Shown: positions 63,701 through 64,000 of the stretch, piece by piece
Layout: every line of letters starts with the position of its first letter
Position numbering within the stretch: position 1 is the first letter of the stretch
Origin: Symbiodinium natans
Lineage: Eukaryota; Sar; Dinophyceae; Suessiales; Symbiodiniaceae
Assembly: GCA_905221605.1 (NCBI GenBank)
Contig: CAJNDS010002382.1
Location: forward strand, 62,001-126,000
Length of the DNA stretch: 64,000 bases
Reading direction: 5' to 3'
Notes under the pieces: model-generated
The model's input: the letters and a program-made list of their open reading frames with translations, nothing else
The model's database searches: none
What the model was told of the DNA's origin: nothing
Position numbers and translations under genes: made by a program

Positions 63701-64000
63701 AAGGCCTCGAGCCTAAATCCAGAGCGGAGTGTTCGGGGACGGTTCTGGATTGAGCCCATTCTCTCGCGACTCATTTCTGCTCCGCCGATCCGGCTTGCTG
63801 CGCGGGGTATGCTGTCCAACCAATCAGACTAACACATTGTATAATGGGTGAGCAACACTTTGTCACGATGTGATTGTCGATCACCCTCTATTACTCATCG
63901 CAAGCCCGTAGTTCCTCTCCTGGGTACGTCAACCCTGAGCCTAGGTGGTGGCACCCGGCTGTTGGACCAAGGCCACTTGAAGGTTCATGGGTTCTTTGGA

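Larger units (their letters stand above)
54231..64000. other. Non-coding stretch without supportable genes
   Basis: No convincing gene. The sequence has degenerate CCCTAAACC motifs (about 54350-54560, 60540-60750), homopolymers (poly-C 54580-54596, poly-G 55354-55371, poly-G near 63497-63510) and microsatellites listed separately. Some frames have mildly protein-like composition (for example minus strand 58152-57697, with a hydrophobic N-terminus) but no domain or exon continuity. Confidence 0.55.

Noticed and set aside
1..64000. A dinoflagellate spliced-leader gene or relic
   Set aside because: I looked for the conserved GCCATTTTGGCTCAAG core and did not see it, but a by-eye search is not exhaustive.

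Overview
The window looks like nuclear DNA of a dinoflagellate, probably a Suessiales/Symbiodiniaceae-type genome. Reasons: GC-rich sequence sprinkled with TTTAGGG/CCCTAAA telomere-type motifs; genes built from many small exons whose frames only join if introns begin with GC or GA as well as GT; and gene families (C5 DNA methyltransferase, DUF7869-like, very large LINE-like polyproteins) that are abundant in such genomes. This assignment is inference. There is one 100-N assembly gap (34407-34506).

Layout. (1) 1-12.18 kb: no supportable gene, only degenerate telomere-like motifs and simple repeats. (2) 12.18-27.25 kb, minus strand: most of a giant LINE-like retroelement. In reading order it has long regions with repeated hydrophobic hairpins, an RNase H domain, an AP-endonuclease-like domain, a reverse transcriptase and a C-terminal zinc finger. 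Frameshifts and one internal inversion break it, but almost all of it is still readable. (3) 27,250-52,976: a block of 25,727 bp bounded by long terminal inverted repeats. (4) 52.98-54.2 kb, minus strand: the 5' part of the same retroelement. (5) 54.2-64 kb: no supportable gene, several microsatellites.

The main result is the relation between (2), (3) and (4). The outer ends of the inverted repeats are identical (AAGCCATGATCG...) and are flanked by the same 4 bases, AGCG, in direct orientation. If the block and one AGCG copy are removed, the minus-strand frame to its right (...KPTISTL) runs without a break into the frame to its left (GGADATILAEP...). So the block behaves as one transposon-like insertion with a 4-bp target-site duplication, nested inside the retroelement ORF. 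Before insertion and decay the ORF would have spanned about 5,300 codons.

Inside the block is a cargo of multi-exon genes. On the plus strand are an unknown gene (34.5-36.3 kb), a cytosine-5 DNA methyltransferase-like gene (37.3-39.5 kb) and a DUF7869-type gene that is the best transposase candidate (40.05-43.56 kb). On the minus strand are a coiled-coil gene whose last exons carry an ADP-ribosyltransferase-like domain (47.07-44.65 kb) and a shorter coiled-coil paralogue with tandemly duplicated exons (51.79-50.79 kb). Small unknown ORFs, a second pair of ~0.94-kb inverted repeats carrying two copies of one small gene, and satellite arrays built on an 18-bp palindrome fill the rest. Gene models rest on reading-frame continuity and paralogue alignment by eye; no search or transcript data were available.
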